NCBI RefSeq assembly: GCF_041146795.1
Contig: NC_135179.1
Location: forward strand, 13,203,047-13,267,046
Source: Maylandia zebra
Lineage: Eukaryota; Chordata; Actinopteri; Cichliformes; Cichlidae
DNA: 64,000 bases
Reading direction: 5' to 3'
Positions 27,181-40,500 of this stretch are shown here, piece after piece. The position numbers were made by a program, and so were the translations under genes. Each line of letters opens with the position of its first letter. Position 1 is the first letter of the stretch. Under the pieces are notes generated by a model. The model was not told the origin of the DNA and did not search any database. It saw only the letters and a program-made list of their open reading frames with translations.

Positions 27181-27399
27181 ATATGTCTTAAACCATAAAT
27201 GTTTTATGGTTTAAATGTGTGAAAACTGCTCACATATTCTTCAATGACTTTCAGCAAAGTCATCCTGTTGGTGCTAAATGACTCAAGAGTACACCAGGGG
27301 GAAGTCAAACACACCACCTTTTCTCAGTCCACTGTTTCTTTCATTAAAGTAATATAATAGCTGGGTAATTTGTTACTTTTGAAATGAAAACATTACATA

Positions 27400-28190
27400 A
27401 AACATATCCATTATCCCTCCTCTTCACATGCCCAGCATCCCAACCTTCCCTCTCTAACTTTGGCTCTAAAGTGCTCAAAGTGAGCTGTGCCTCTCATGTA
27501 CTCGTTTCCTTATCTGTCCTGGTCACACCATGCAAACATCTTCAGCTCTGTCACCTCCAGATCAGCCTCCTGTCTTATTGTCACCTTCACCAAACTATAC
27601 ATGATAGCAGGCCTCACTACCATCTGAACCTTCTCTTTTACGCTTGCTGCCATCATTCTGTCTCTAATACTTGTCTTCACCCACGCCATGCTGGTCTCCT
27701 AAAAGTGGTCTCAAGACCGGTCTTGGTTTAGGCGGTCTTGACTATAAGTCTACTCTACTCCTCGCAGCTGTCACACATGTTTTCTCTCATTCATACACAT
27801 TCCTTCATTTCCTCTTTTCTTTCTTCCAACTGTCCTGGTTCTCTTCTGTCTATTCTCTACTCTTACTACATATCCCAATGACATCTACGAAGAGTCCACG
27901 GAGACTCGTGGAGGACCTCATCTGTCAGTCCGTCCATCACCACCACCACAAACAAGGGGGCTCAGAGCAGATCCCTGGTGTGATTCCACCTCCACCGTGA
28001 ACCCATCCATCGCTCCTGCTGCACACCTCACCACTTTCTCTCTGTCCTTATGCATACTACGTATTTCTCTGACACTCCTGACTTCCTCATTCAGCAACCA
28101 AGTTTCTCTCATCACCATATTATGATCCACAAAGACACAGTGCACCTCCGTCTGACTTTGTCTGTACTTCTCTACCAGCACTCGCAAAGC
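27400..28190 (-). mobile_element. Decayed LINE fragment, RT motif B to C-terminal region (RTE/Expander-like)
   Basis: On the minus strand, KVVRCAAGAMDGFTVEVESH followed by QGSALSP (about 28030-27950) is the reverse transcriptase motif-B region seen in many fish LINEs. It continues with scattered ICSKSREQ (about 27870) and, further on, VVRPAIMYSL and EVTELKMFAWCDQ (about 27610-27530), the usual C-terminal segment. Many frame breaks. Clade assignment is tentative. Confidence 0.7.
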
Positions 28191-28640
28191 AAACCCTCAC
28201 TTCCTCCTTACTAATCCTCTTATACATAGTAATGGAAACAAAAATGCTGCAGTACCACAGCTGACAGACTGTGGTATTGACACATGACAGAAAATGGTCT
28301 CTTTCAGTTAAAGTTTGTGTTCTAGCTGTAGTTCTTATAATAATCATTGCTCTGCAAACGGGTACAATACACTGCATGTGGGAAAAAAGAAGCCATCAGG
28401 GAAAACTTTAAATGAAATAATAAACATAAAAGAGCTTGATGTATCTTCAATACAGGACAAAGGGTGAGAGGTGGAGAGGCAGTGGCTGAGGTGAAAGTGA
28501 AGAGGGAGGAGATTCATATATTACTATGTTACTGTGTTTCCAAGACCACCAGCTGAATTAAGGGCAAGCCTGAAGCACCGTTGAGAGAGGATTTGTAGCA
28601 GCTCTTGTTGGGCTTTTTGAGAGAAATTTGCTGATGTTTA

Positions 28641-28642
<2 letters not shown>

Positions 28643-28724
<82 letters not shown>

Positions 28725-28735
28725 TGCGTGTGTAG
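28643..28735. repeat. (TG)n(TGCG)n microsatellite
   Basis: About 32 TG units from 28643 pass into six GCGT-type units (28707-28730), ending in TGTGTAGG. It sits in the intergenic region upstream of p4ha1. Confidence 0.95.
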
Positions 28736-28739
28736 GATG

Positions 28740-30330
28740 TTCTTCTAGTTAAGGGCTAGAGGGAACAGCTCATGCATTTGCCAAATAACTTAAAGGAAAT
28801 AGTTGTAGGACCGTCCGGGTAAATGCTGTTGTGTCTGTGTTTGAGCTGTTCTTTTTCCAGGGTATAATATCTTTAAGGTCTTTATAAAAAAGTGTAACCT
28901 CCTAAGGTACTTTAACCAAATATTAGTGGGGGAGTATGTATATGTTTGAGGTTGTATATATACTTTTGAGCCCATCTGGATTAGAAAATCAAAAATAAAT
29001 TTCAATTTGAGGACTTAATTTTTTTTTAAGTCTCTCTATTCTTAAATAAAGATGTATGCTGTAAAATCTTTCCACCCTGAAAAAAAAAACAAGACTTCAA
29101 AGAAATCATTAAACAGTGTTGGATCAGGTGACCCTGAATCCTCCATTAGTCGTGCTGCGTTTGGACTAGGCTGCTTGGGGATTCCCATAATGCATTGAGT
29201 GTTTCTTCCTTAGTCACATTTTTGGTTTGTTCACATATGTGTTCATACACCTCCCCTCATTTAATTATTAATTATAACTAATCCCTGACACTCTCTTCCA
29301 CAGCATGTCATTAGTCCTGTCTTCCTCCCCTCACCCCTAACCAGTCATGGCCATGGCAGATAGCCACCCCATCTTCCAAAAAGGATTTTTTTTTTTCTCC
29401 TTTCCATAGTCACCAAAGTGCTTTCTTGTGGGATTTCTTATGATTGTTTTCTTTGTATTATTGTTGTGAATTAGCGCTGTGAATTGAATCTCCAACAGAG
29501 AGGGTAACTGTACAGACAGTAACCATTCCTCCATCACACCTATCTGGAACAAAAGTAAAACAGGTATATTTATTGCCAGTTCTCTCTGCATGTAGACACT
29601 GTAGTCTTTCTATTTCAGTGTGTGAGCCAGAGACCGTGCTGGCTCCTGCTCTTCCAGGAACAGTTTGTGTTGAGTGAGCAACTTTACAATCTTCTGAATG
29701 CAGTGGGTGACCAGCCCGCTTTGCATGACCCCTACTATAGTCTTATCCTTGACTGATGGAGTGCAACAGTTAATTAAGAGAATTTTCATTTTAAAGATAA
29801 ACATGCTAATCTTAAAGATTAACATGGAATAAAGTAATACATAATAATTATGTCTTTATTATGAATAAATATGAGTATTAGGTATAAGGAGCCATTTGGT
29901 GATGAAGAGGATGCTGTGATAGTGATGCACCTTGAGCTGGGCTGTTTAATCAGCTGCATAGAGCTGCAGAAATATTCCACAATACTACTGTATGCGGAGA
30001 ATGATGTAGCCCAGGTCACACATGCACATATATACTTTTGCTTATTGTAGCAGTATGGCATTCTAGATGGGAATGTCAAGACTGTATTTGCTAGGCATCA
30101 GCATGTTTGTAAAATTAGTGTGAATAGGTTTATTTTGATACCATTGTTTTGAGCTACAGCCTTATTGAATTACCAAGAAAGCCATATATTTATGATGAGG
30201 TAAACTTGCTTGTCTCTTTGAATTATGCTGACTGTATCTAGCTGAATCTGCATTTTTGTCTCAAGGTTTCTCACTGCATATTTCAGTGGGTGGTGTAAAG
30301 GTCAGGGCCGACTCCCCAGACCTCCAATCC
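28740..30330. other. Gene-free intergenic sequence
   Basis: AT-rich, no exon-like or RNA-like signal seen on either strand. Short reading frames here lack domain similarity and codon character. Confidence 0.4.
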
Positions 30331-30738
30331 TGATTTTTTTACAGCTCAGTGCTTTAGAAATGGACCTTGTCATCATGCTGGGAGAATTCTCAGCTTTACA
30401 TGCCCGTTACCCTTTCCTCTGCATGAACCTGAAAGCCAAGCCCCCACTGCGATCCTGGAGGATCGAATTATCAAGAATCTAGATATCACACATGTAGTCA
30501 ACACCACTGCCGACAGTCCTAATGCTATTTTAATCACTATGCTACTAGAACCTGGTGGAGGCACTGCCACTGACATCCAGCTTCATTAACACTGCACTTA
30601 AGTCTGAGCCTGGTCCACTGCAGTTTCAAAGAAAAAAGGGAATGCACAGCCCCCAATGTGAACTTCCTGCGTCAGATACTGACTTATGAGGAGCAGCTGT
30701 TTGGGAGCAGACTTACCGACTTGGACGACATCTGTTGA
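30330..30738 (+). pseudogene. Relic of a dual-specificity phosphatase (DUSP-like) gene
   Basis: A frame at 30452-30589 reads ILEDRIIKNLDITHVVNTTA followed by DSPN and GGTATDIQLH. This matches the N-terminal strand pattern of DUSP domains (the ...ITHVLN... strand, then the general-acid loop region). A second frame, 30628-30738, reads KEKRECTAPNVNFLRQILTY then EEQLFGSRL and stops at TGA, matching the C-terminal helix that in DUSPs reads RRP-x-x-PN-x-x-F-x-x-Q-L-x-x-Y/FE. The roughly 50 residues between them, including the HCxxGxxRS catalytic loop, are missing, and a stop plus a frame change separate the parts. It is therefore a broken copy. Human DUSP13 and DUSP29 lie in 10q22, so a local origin is possible but unproven. 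Confidence 0.5.
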
Positions 30739-33700
30739 TGACTGCGGGGAAAATGGGAACGGAAAGCAGTATACTTTTTTTTCTTCTTAAGTGGAGACTG
30801 AGAAGCTGCAGGGAAAACACTCGATCTCGGTTCACTATCCAAGTCCTCACTCTAAGCTGTCATATTTCAGATTATACAGATGTTGAATTTGTAACCTCTG
30901 TAAGCCTCAGTATAACACTTATGACATTTTGCTTGGTGACAGTTGATAGAACATGTACATTAATAAGGAAATTTTATTTAACTTTACATAAGAAAGGTTT
31001 ATTATCTTCAGTTTCACTCAGTGATGTAATGATGTGCTGATACTGAGATACTACCTGTTTTGCAGCGTTGCTCATGTGGATATCTAAGATGACAAAGGCT
31101 TGCAAATAGCCAGTGTTTATCACAGACATATACAGTCTGTAGTGTTTACACTGGGCATTTCAGTTGAGACATAATGCAGTTAACAATTTGCCCCTCTGCG
31201 CGCACACACACACACACACACGTAGCTCCACCCTGTTGAATTCAGCTGAATGCAGAAGGAATTCACTCCCTACCATCCCACACCTTTTTTTTTTCTTTTT
31301 GTGAAGCTAGTAAGAATAATTTTTCTGGAATGTGGGAGGAAGATGATGAAAAATGTCTGTTCGTTCAATGTAAACGTTACAAAACTACACAAAACATCTG
31401 TTGAATGGAGATGATGGGCCCGGAGTGCAGATGCATACATGCAAAGTTGAGCACATAGGTTTTAGAGAAAGAGGAGAAAGAAAATATCTATCGGCAGTCT
31501 TTTAACACGTGGCATGTGACCTCACTGGAACGATTTCCACATTAAACACCAAAATACTCATCTTCGGTCGTGTCGGTACGGGTCAACACTATTACAGGCA
31601 CCTCCCCTAACAATTTACAAACGACAGCCCCCTAAGTTTTCAGAAGCAGAGAGTGTATGCATGTGAGTCTGCACGTAGCATCGAGCCCCATCCTTTTAGA
31701 AATACAGCCCGAACCACCAGATAGCCAATAGTACACCGAATCATCACAGACAGGAAGAGCCACCGGACCGAGTCTCCAACTTCAGACCGTTAACTTCACT
31801 GAATCGGTGTGGGCTTCAGGGAGAGACCCCGACGGCTTCTGCTACAGGATGCTCTCGATTAGGTGACTATCGACCCCTTGAGTGAGATAAGAAATGTAGG
31901 CTTATCTAGAAAATGTGTTTACATTTCAGATAGTCACCAGTTTACAGATTACGTCTTTTCACAGTGTTTGTCGCTGTTACCAACAGCAACCGTTGTTTGC
32001 TGTGCGAGCTTTGAGCTAGCGGCAATGAAAAGTAGAACAAAAGTAAGCCAAGTTTTAGGTTTCTGTGTTGTGGGTCAAAACAAAGATTATACTACTAAAC
32101 TAAGCAGGAGGCAATGAGATGACCTGAACCAGTTAGTTAAACTAGAAAATAGCAAGAAAAGAAAACGTAACCTGGCTTTTCCCTGTGAAACTTTAGCTAG
32201 CTTTAGTTTTCCGGCATTCCAGCGCAATGCAGCGTGGGATGCTTCTGCCGTCATATTGCTTTATGCCTCATTTAACAGCCTCTATACATTTTATTTGTTA
32301 ATGGCAAACATTTTTCACATTTAGTCTGTCATATTTCATAGTGACAAGGAGATAAAATGTCATATCGAGCTACAAACTTTGTTTATATGTAACTCCCCAA
32401 AAAACACCAACCAAGAAGTAAAAGCCTTCCTGCTGCAGTTCAGTCTGCAGCTTTCATTGACTGAGTTTTGCAGGTAATATCAGACTCTCCATCGGGCAGT
32501 GTGCAGTCTTCACACAGGAGGGAGTGGCGAAGACGTGGCAGTCCTCTTCCATGCACGTCCTGTGCTATCTGACTCCATAGCTGGAAAACTTGGAGACATT
32601 TTGTGCGATGAAGGAAGTTTCTCAGGGCAGACTCTCAAAAATAAAATTGTTTTTGTCAGGAGCAGGTTTAAACTTGGTATAACGTATTGCGAAGCCAGTT
32701 AGGCTATTAAAATTGTGCTTTTTTTGTCTGGGTGTTGTTCGTTTCATTACGTCCCCCCCCTGTATTTATCTTAAATATTCCTTATGTATACTATGGATTA
32801 GTTATATTCTCATCATAACAGGTAAATAAGTTTTAGAGGTTTTTGGGTTTTTTTGTTTTTGTTTTTAAGGTACTAAATATGCACCAACATCCAATTCTAG
32901 ATGTCTAAGGATTTCGAGCTCTTTCTTTTAACACTTTTTTAACACTTATTTCACTCTCATTGTGGCTGTTGCTGCTGCCTGGTACAACGTTTACAGCCCT
33001 ATAGCTGAAAGTTGATTAGGAAAGCAGGAAGTGGTACAAGTGACATGACAGGATAAAGGCAAGTAAACTAGCAAATTGCTTTATCACATGACTTTATGGA
33101 TTTATATCCATCCAAGGAATTTTTAAGGGTGGATACTTTTGAGGAAACGCGAACCCTGTGGTCCAACCAAAAGGAGTTGCCTTTTAGATTACACATGAAC
33201 TGGTTTCTAGGTCAGTAAGACTTTGTTTTTATTCTTAGTTTTTTTTTAAATATGGGATGTACCAACATGCTTATTAACACAATCACCTCCTTTCACTTCC
33301 ATGTGTGGCATGACCAGAACACTTGGTTTGAAATTAGAAATGTTCAATATACAGCTATCATTTTTGCATCACACTTAACTGAGTGTGAAAGAAAATTGTA
33401 GTAATTACCCTTCCTGGGTACAATAATTGCATTCTTCAAAACTTTTATCTTGGAAATCAGAAAGTGTAAGAGGCTGTTTATGGCTTTTAAGTGGCAGCAC
33501 ACATTATGCAGTTGCAGAAGTAGCTTGGTAGCAGTAGAGGATAATGGTAAGTTGTGTCTTGCTTCAGGTTTTTTTTTCCACCCTCTCTGCTTCCTTCTGC
33601 TGACCTAAATTGAAATCTCATATGAAGTCACTCTATTTTTTATTCTCATTCAAGACTTGCCCTTGTGGCAGAGTCGAACCTGCCTCAGCCTGCTGCTGGC

Positions 33701-34501
33701 TTACACTGAATAGTTTATGTACGCTTCATGATCTTCATTTTGCCTGTGCGCTTATGGGTGTGTGTGTGTGTGTATTTGTGTTTACACTATATTTATAACA
33801 AACCATCTCACTTGGTCAAGCAGCAGGCGTTTTATAATGTGGGGGATTTTTGGTCTTGATTCTTTTGGCTTAATTTCTTTCCAAAACTTTTGTCCAAGTC
33901 TGCTCTCTTGCTATTTTTCTTTTGAAAAACAAAAAGCCAAAATATGATGTGCCACTGGCCAACATGGTTCGGTTTGGGTATATTTACAGTCTTAGTAGTT
34001 TGGAATTTTTTAGTACATTCTTGAGATAAATAAGTGATCTAATTTGATGTCAATCATGGCATGTGGCATGTTGTGGACATCCCAGAATATTTAAAAGTAA
34101 AATTCTTGCACATTTGCTCTGAATTTCTGTTATGTGGGTAAGAAAAAAAATTAGCACCACAGTAAAATTTGCGTGGTACTTCTTTATACTATTTGAAGTA
34201 TAAAGAAGTGCATGTGAGAATGCACAATGGAGTCATGCATTCTCCTGTAATTTGTGGCTGCAAGAAACAAAAGATCACAGTGCTGCCTGTCCCAGGCCTA
34301 ACTGCCAGCCTCAAAGCTAAACCAGACATATTTTAGTAGTGTGTCTGGTTTAGCTCTTTAATTATATGACTAGAATAAATTGGATTATGGTGATACCTTG
34401 TCATAGAAATTAAAATGTCTTCAAAATAGGTAGGTCATTCACTGACTCTTTTAATCTGCATGTTTTATTAATTTAATGCTCTTCTCTCACTCTTTATCAG
34501 A
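30739..34501 (+). promoter_or_regulatory. Upstream region and probable non-coding 5' exons of p4ha1
   Basis: The p4ha1 start codon lies one base after an acceptor (34500), so at least one non-coding first exon must be upstream. Two candidate donors are visible: CTCGATTAG|GTGACT (31861) after a moderately GC-rich stretch from about 31700, and TTTTGCAG|GTAATA (32473). A short CA repeat lies at 31200-31222. Two perfect inverted repeats occur at 34178-34209 and 34315-34355. No other coding signal seen. Confidence 0.35.
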
Positions 34502-37500
34502 ATGGAGCTGCCGTGTTACTGTTTATTGCTGCTGAGCTGCCTGCAGTCGCTCTCAGCCCACGCTGACTTCTTCACTTCTACAGGTAAAAGACTTGTGTTA
34601 TGTTACTACACAGACACAAGGCCAAGAAATTTTAAAGCTTGTACTAATTTTATAAGATTAGTATAGTTTATCATTTCAGTGTTTGCAATTAATATGTGTT
34701 TGTTTCTTTCAGGCCAGATGACAGATCTGTTGTACACAGAAAAAGATCTCGTCACCTCTTTGAAGGACTACATCAGAGCAGAGGAGAGCAAACTAGAGCA
34801 GATCAAACGGTGAGTTTGTCAACTCCTGGGTGTGATTTGCTGCTGGGGGCATTTCTCCCTTCTCGTCGTCATGTCCTTGCATCTGCTGAATTATTTTTAT
34901 CCCAGTGCCAGAGTCAACCAAGCACCGCAATCGCTAGCTAAAATAGAGAGAAATAAAAAGGATACGGAGTGCAGAAACATTCCAACTGTGTTAACCACAT
35001 GTCTGATCATTTCCATCAGAATCCCCTACAAAGATGAGATATGCAGCTTCTTATTTCAACTTTCTTAACTACAGTTATGTACCGGGGCAGCTGACTCACA
35101 TCGCACAGTTAGAAAACTTTGATATGGAGGAGTGGGTCTCTGAATTAATGTTACCTGCACAGTTAGTTGGTGTTGCAACTGGTACAGCTGCTGTGTGGAG
35201 AAGCCACACTCCTGTATGAAAAGATCAACCCTAACCTGGCCCTCATTCACTGGATGAAGTTAGGACCTGTGATCCGTGATGCTTTAGGACACATTACAGA
35301 GCTGAGTCAGCAGTAAACGAGGATTTAATTCTGACAGGTTTATTGTTTATTGGGTTTATTGTTGCTTATTGGATTTGGATGATAATATTGATTGATAATG
35401 ACTGATAATATAGCTTGATAATTGATAATATATACAGCTATCAACTTCATTTAAAAAAATAATTTGCAAGTGTCTATAAACATTGTGGTTAGCTCCATGT
35501 TTAATTTCTGAAGTTGCTTTCCTAAAACTCCATAAATATTATATATGACAGCCGTAATAATAGGTAGCTTGCTTACAAGTGTAATCAACACACTTTAATC
35601 CATATTACCTTTTTTGTGATAGGTGGGCTGAAAAATTGGATTCCTTGACAGTTACTGCCACGCAGGACCCTGAAGGCTTTCTGGGACACCCTGTGAATGC
35701 CTTCAAACTGGTGAAGAGGTTGAACACAGAGTGGGGGGACCTGGAGAGTCTTGTGCTCCGTGACACCACTGGAGGTATGAACAGTAAAGCCCAGGTTCAA
35801 ATAATAACACTGTAATATTTGGTTTTATAAATGAGTGGTAAAAACTTGCAGAAAAAGTGCAACACAGAAGTACACTAAAACATTGACTTGTTTGTTTTAG
35901 GTGTATGTGGATGGATGAAACTCCCATCTAACTGTTCACCTCATGAAATTTTAAGAGAAAGTGTTAAATGTCACTTTGAGTGATTAATGTGCCCACACAT
36001 AGAATACTTTATCGTGCCATTTTTCTCAGGATTTATTTCCAACCTGACCATCCAGAGACAGCACTTCCCAAATGACGAGGACCAGACCGGAGCTGCCAAA
36101 GCTCTCATCCGGTTACAAGACACTTACAGACTTGATGCCAACACAATCTCTACGGGAAACTTACCTGGTAAAATCCTCCGAACAGTTGCATGTCACACAT
36201 AAATGGCATGAGTTCACATGCCCATGGGCCTATTTGTTCATTAAGGATTCAATGTACAGATATAAAGACAAAGTGACTGCCACGAAAGTCACAATAAATG
36301 TCAGACTATGTGAGTTTTTTGGGGGAAGGGTTTGATTGTTTTCTGATTTCTTTTCCCCCCCTCCTGTGTGTACTCCTAACTAGGAGTGAAATACAAGAGC
36401 CACATGACAGCAGAGGACTGTTTTGAGCTGGGGAAAATTGCCTACTCCGATGCCGATTACTACCACACAGAGCTGTGGATGGCCCAGGCCCTGAAACAGC
36501 TCGATGAGGGAGAGGAGTCCACTTTAGATAAGGTGACAGTGATCGACTACCTCAGCTACGCCATTTACCAGCAGGGGGAGATGGAGCGTGCAATGGAGTA
36601 TACAAAGAGGTTGGTTGAACTGGGTGAGTCTCTTCATATTCTAAAGAATTAAGAAGTAAGACTGTAATAGTGTGGAACTTGCTTTAATTTGGCCAAACAA
36701 AATAAATTATTGTTGGGTATTTTAAGCAAGGTTTAGACTGAAGGACAGACTAAACAGAGGTGAGGCACAGGTCAACATTTCCGAGCCAGACAGACATAAA
36801 CAGTTCAGGCAGTTGCTATGTTGGGGCATAACATCTGTGCTGTAACAAATCTGTGGGGTCTTGTCTCAAAACGCTGCTGTTTGTACCAGCAAAACAGTTA
36901 TCTGTATAGCACAATTCACAGAGCGGTGAAATCTATTTTTTAAAAATGACCGGGTATTGCTTTTTTTTAGAGACTTTGTCACTTGTCCCCTTTTATTTAT
37001 TGACGTTACGGATTAACCAGGGATAAGAGAGGATTTCAGTGTGTCCAGGTACAGTTTAAACCACTGCCAGACTTTCCAAAGCAGTGTTAATGTCAATTTT
37101 ATTGATATTTTTATTATATTATATTTATATATTTATATTATATTTTACACATAAACTCAGTGTGCTTAACATAAAATATAAAAACATTAAAAACCCATGT
37201 AAGTCTGCAATGCCTTAAGGCTTGTAAAAACAAAAAAACTAAACTGTACAAAGGAATAACGTGCATGGTAACATACACACAGACAAGCACGTACACAAAA
37301 GTGTTATTAAGTGTAAGTGTGTGAGAAAAATAAAGGTTTTATGTTAAGTTAAGTTTGTTTTTGAATGTAGACATGATTGTAATTGACCTCAGATGAATAG
37401 GAAGCTTGTTCCAAAGAACAGAGCAACAGAAACTGAAAGCACCCTCAGCACACTTAGATCGAATTCTGGGGACAGTTAAAAGATCTGCACCTGATGACTT

Positions 37501-40500
37501 GAGAGGTCTTATTGGGTTATAGACACCCAGCAAGTGAGAGATGTACTTGTGTGTGTGGGGGGGGGGCAAATCACTGAGTACGTTATGAACTAGTAGAAGG
37601 ATTTAAAACAATCAAAGCTCAAAACCAATAGAGTGCGAAATAGCTTCCTTACCCGAGCTGCTGTCTCCATCACACCTCTTTGCCAATCAGTGCACCAATT
37701 CAAAGGTACAAACCATTTGTACTGCTGTTTTCTTCTGTCCAAGAAAGTGACACTGTCGGCTATCAGTTTAGCAGTAGTAAACAGTCCCCTTGCTGTTATT
37801 TTGAAAGTTATGTTGCTTCCTGGGCCATGTCCTGCTAAAAGGGTGCCAAAGCACCCGAAGGACATTGTCCCAATGGATTGCAATGTCTCAGACTGCAGCT
37901 TTTGACAGTAGTCCTCCATCTGAGTTGAAGTCATCATTACTGACTGATGGCGTATATTTGTCATGTTAGAAGCGATGTTGTTTTAGTTTGCATTGCTGCT
38001 TGTAATCACCACTGATGTTTTCTCCTGGTTTTTCACACATAGACCCAGAGCACCCGCGTGGCAAGAGCAACCTGAAGTACTTTGAGTTTCAGTTGGAGAA
38101 GCAAAAAAAGGCTGCAGAGGAAGAAGCTCCAAAACAGAAGGAGCGCGAGAAAAGAGAAACAGCTGAAAAGAAGAAGAAGCAGAAGAAGTCCAAAAAGGCT
38201 TTCTCTCTGATCCCAGAAAGGGAGAAATATGAGATGCTTTGCCGTGGAGAGGGTATCAAAATGGTGAGGAAGAGCTGAAAGCAATTTATAACTTGCATAC
38301 TGCAGCTCAGTTTTAACTTTTTGTGTGCTCTTTTCTTTTCTCTAAATCAGACGCCTCGTAGGCAGAGCAGGTTGTTCTGTCGTTACTACGATAACAATCG
38401 TAACCCCAGTTTACTGCTGGCGCCCGTCAAACAGCAGGATGAGTGGGACCGCCCCTACATTGTTCGCTACCTTGACATCATCTCTGATGCAGAAATTGAG
38501 AGAATCAAGCAGCTGGCAAAACCACGAGTAAGCAGTTCAGATTTTAGGATTTCATAGGTGGTTTGGGATGGCAAAGGATGGGAGGTCAAAGCTGTTATTA
38601 GCAACACATACTTTAATATCTTTATGTGTTTATCTGTGTGTGCTTCACAGCTACGCAGGGCAACCATCTCCAACCCCATCACAGGAGTGCTGGAGACAGC
38701 TTCTTACAGGATCAGTAAAAGGTAAGACAGAGCATGATGATGAGGAGGAGAAAATCTTATTTTCCCCTTTAATAACTGAGCTCACGTCTTCTTCTGTACT
38801 CCCGTCTGATCACAGCTGCATGTTTCTGCCCCTCATAAAGGCCATCCTAAAGGCTCTTGAGCTGAAGCACTCTCTCCTGCTGAAAATACGTTTTCTAAAA
38901 ATAAAGAAACATCTGTAGCTTTTTCCCCCCAAATAATCCTAAATGAAAGGGAAATGCTAAATTACTAACGCGACTGAATATGTAGCTATTTGTGGACGAG
39001 TTGGATTATCCAACTCTTTTTTGAGGACCTTTTTATGGGTCTGTTTCTGCTCAAGTGTCTGCTCCACGGAGGTAACACATGAAGGTAGCAGAGGGGAAAG
39101 ATATTACTCTTTTACTAGTTGATACTAACATTATTTCTTTTGTGAGCTGCCTTTTCTTTCCCTCTTTTCCTCCTTATTATGTTTTGTCCGTCCTTGTGCA
39201 TGTGTGCTTCCGCAGTCCATTTTCCTTCCTTCTTTGATACTGCTCTTCCTGCTTCTACGTGTCCTGCTGTTGGAAATGCTGTAGTTAACGGGAGCTGTGG
39301 TGACTGAACCCCATTCAAGGAAAATCCCTGTGAGGTAAGGGGTCAAAGATCACTTGGAAGGACTCTCTCCCTTCCCCTGCTCATTTGACTTCATATCTAT
39401 ACCAGGCTACCTGAGTTTTGGACCTGAGCTGGATTTTTATGTCCCATAGCATTGTTTGGAAATCACTTTCCAATACAAGGCCATTTTTCTGTAGTTCTAT
39501 ATTTTGTACAAGATCTGTTTTAAAAAAGAGACATTGTGAAACATCAAAGGCCTATGTAGTGCAGATAAATGACCGTTCAATTTTTATAGATGCCTTGCTC
39601 ACTGTTTTAAATTCAAATTTAAATCCCATCCTAAAAATAGCACGTTAGCAGCCCACCAAAACCCCATGCTTTCTTTGGTTTTACTGCAGTTGGTAATTAA
39701 TGTGTGTGGGTGTCAGGGTGTGGTGTTTCTTTTAAAGTTTTGTATGCATGCATGACAGCCGGCACGTCTTTCTAACTTGAGTGAACTTGAGGTAACAGAC
39801 AGATGGAAGAAATCAGAACAGTTTGAACTCCATTTAAACGACTGCAAGAGACTTAAGGAAATAATCCACTGGCTCATGCTTCATTCAATATCCATTTATA
39901 AAATATGACCTATCAGTACAAACTGAATGAAAAAAGATGACACACACAGACACACGTGTTAATGCTGATCTGCAGGCATTCTTAAAAACATGATGAAGAA
40001 GCTATATGGGCGAAGAATCATCTCACTGCCTTTGTAACGTCTTTAAAAAACTTGTTTTCCTCAACCCACATTAGAGTGTGTTGGAATTGTCTCTCACATA
40101 ATGGCAACTGCAAGTTCGTGTTAAGAGGATGGACATTTTTATTTTGTTTTTAGTGGATATTATGGCCAGAAAAAAATATTTTATCTAGTCCTAAACCACA
40201 CTATAGAAATATCTTCAAAGATATTCATTAGATATTGTAAAGCTGGATATTGTTCCCATTTTCCATTCCCTCTGCAACTCTACTTTGCTTCTGTATCCTA
40301 ATATTGCCATTTACAAACTCACGTTGGTTTTTGTTGGCTTTTGATTCCAAGTTTCCTGCGTAGCATGCCTCTCAGACACTTTTTACAGAAGCATCTAGTG
40401 GATAAAATGTGTGCCTTACTGAAATATGTTTCCCATGCTGTTTCATTCTCAGTTTCTCTGTGTTCCCTTCTATATTCTAGTGCTTGGCTCACTGAATATG

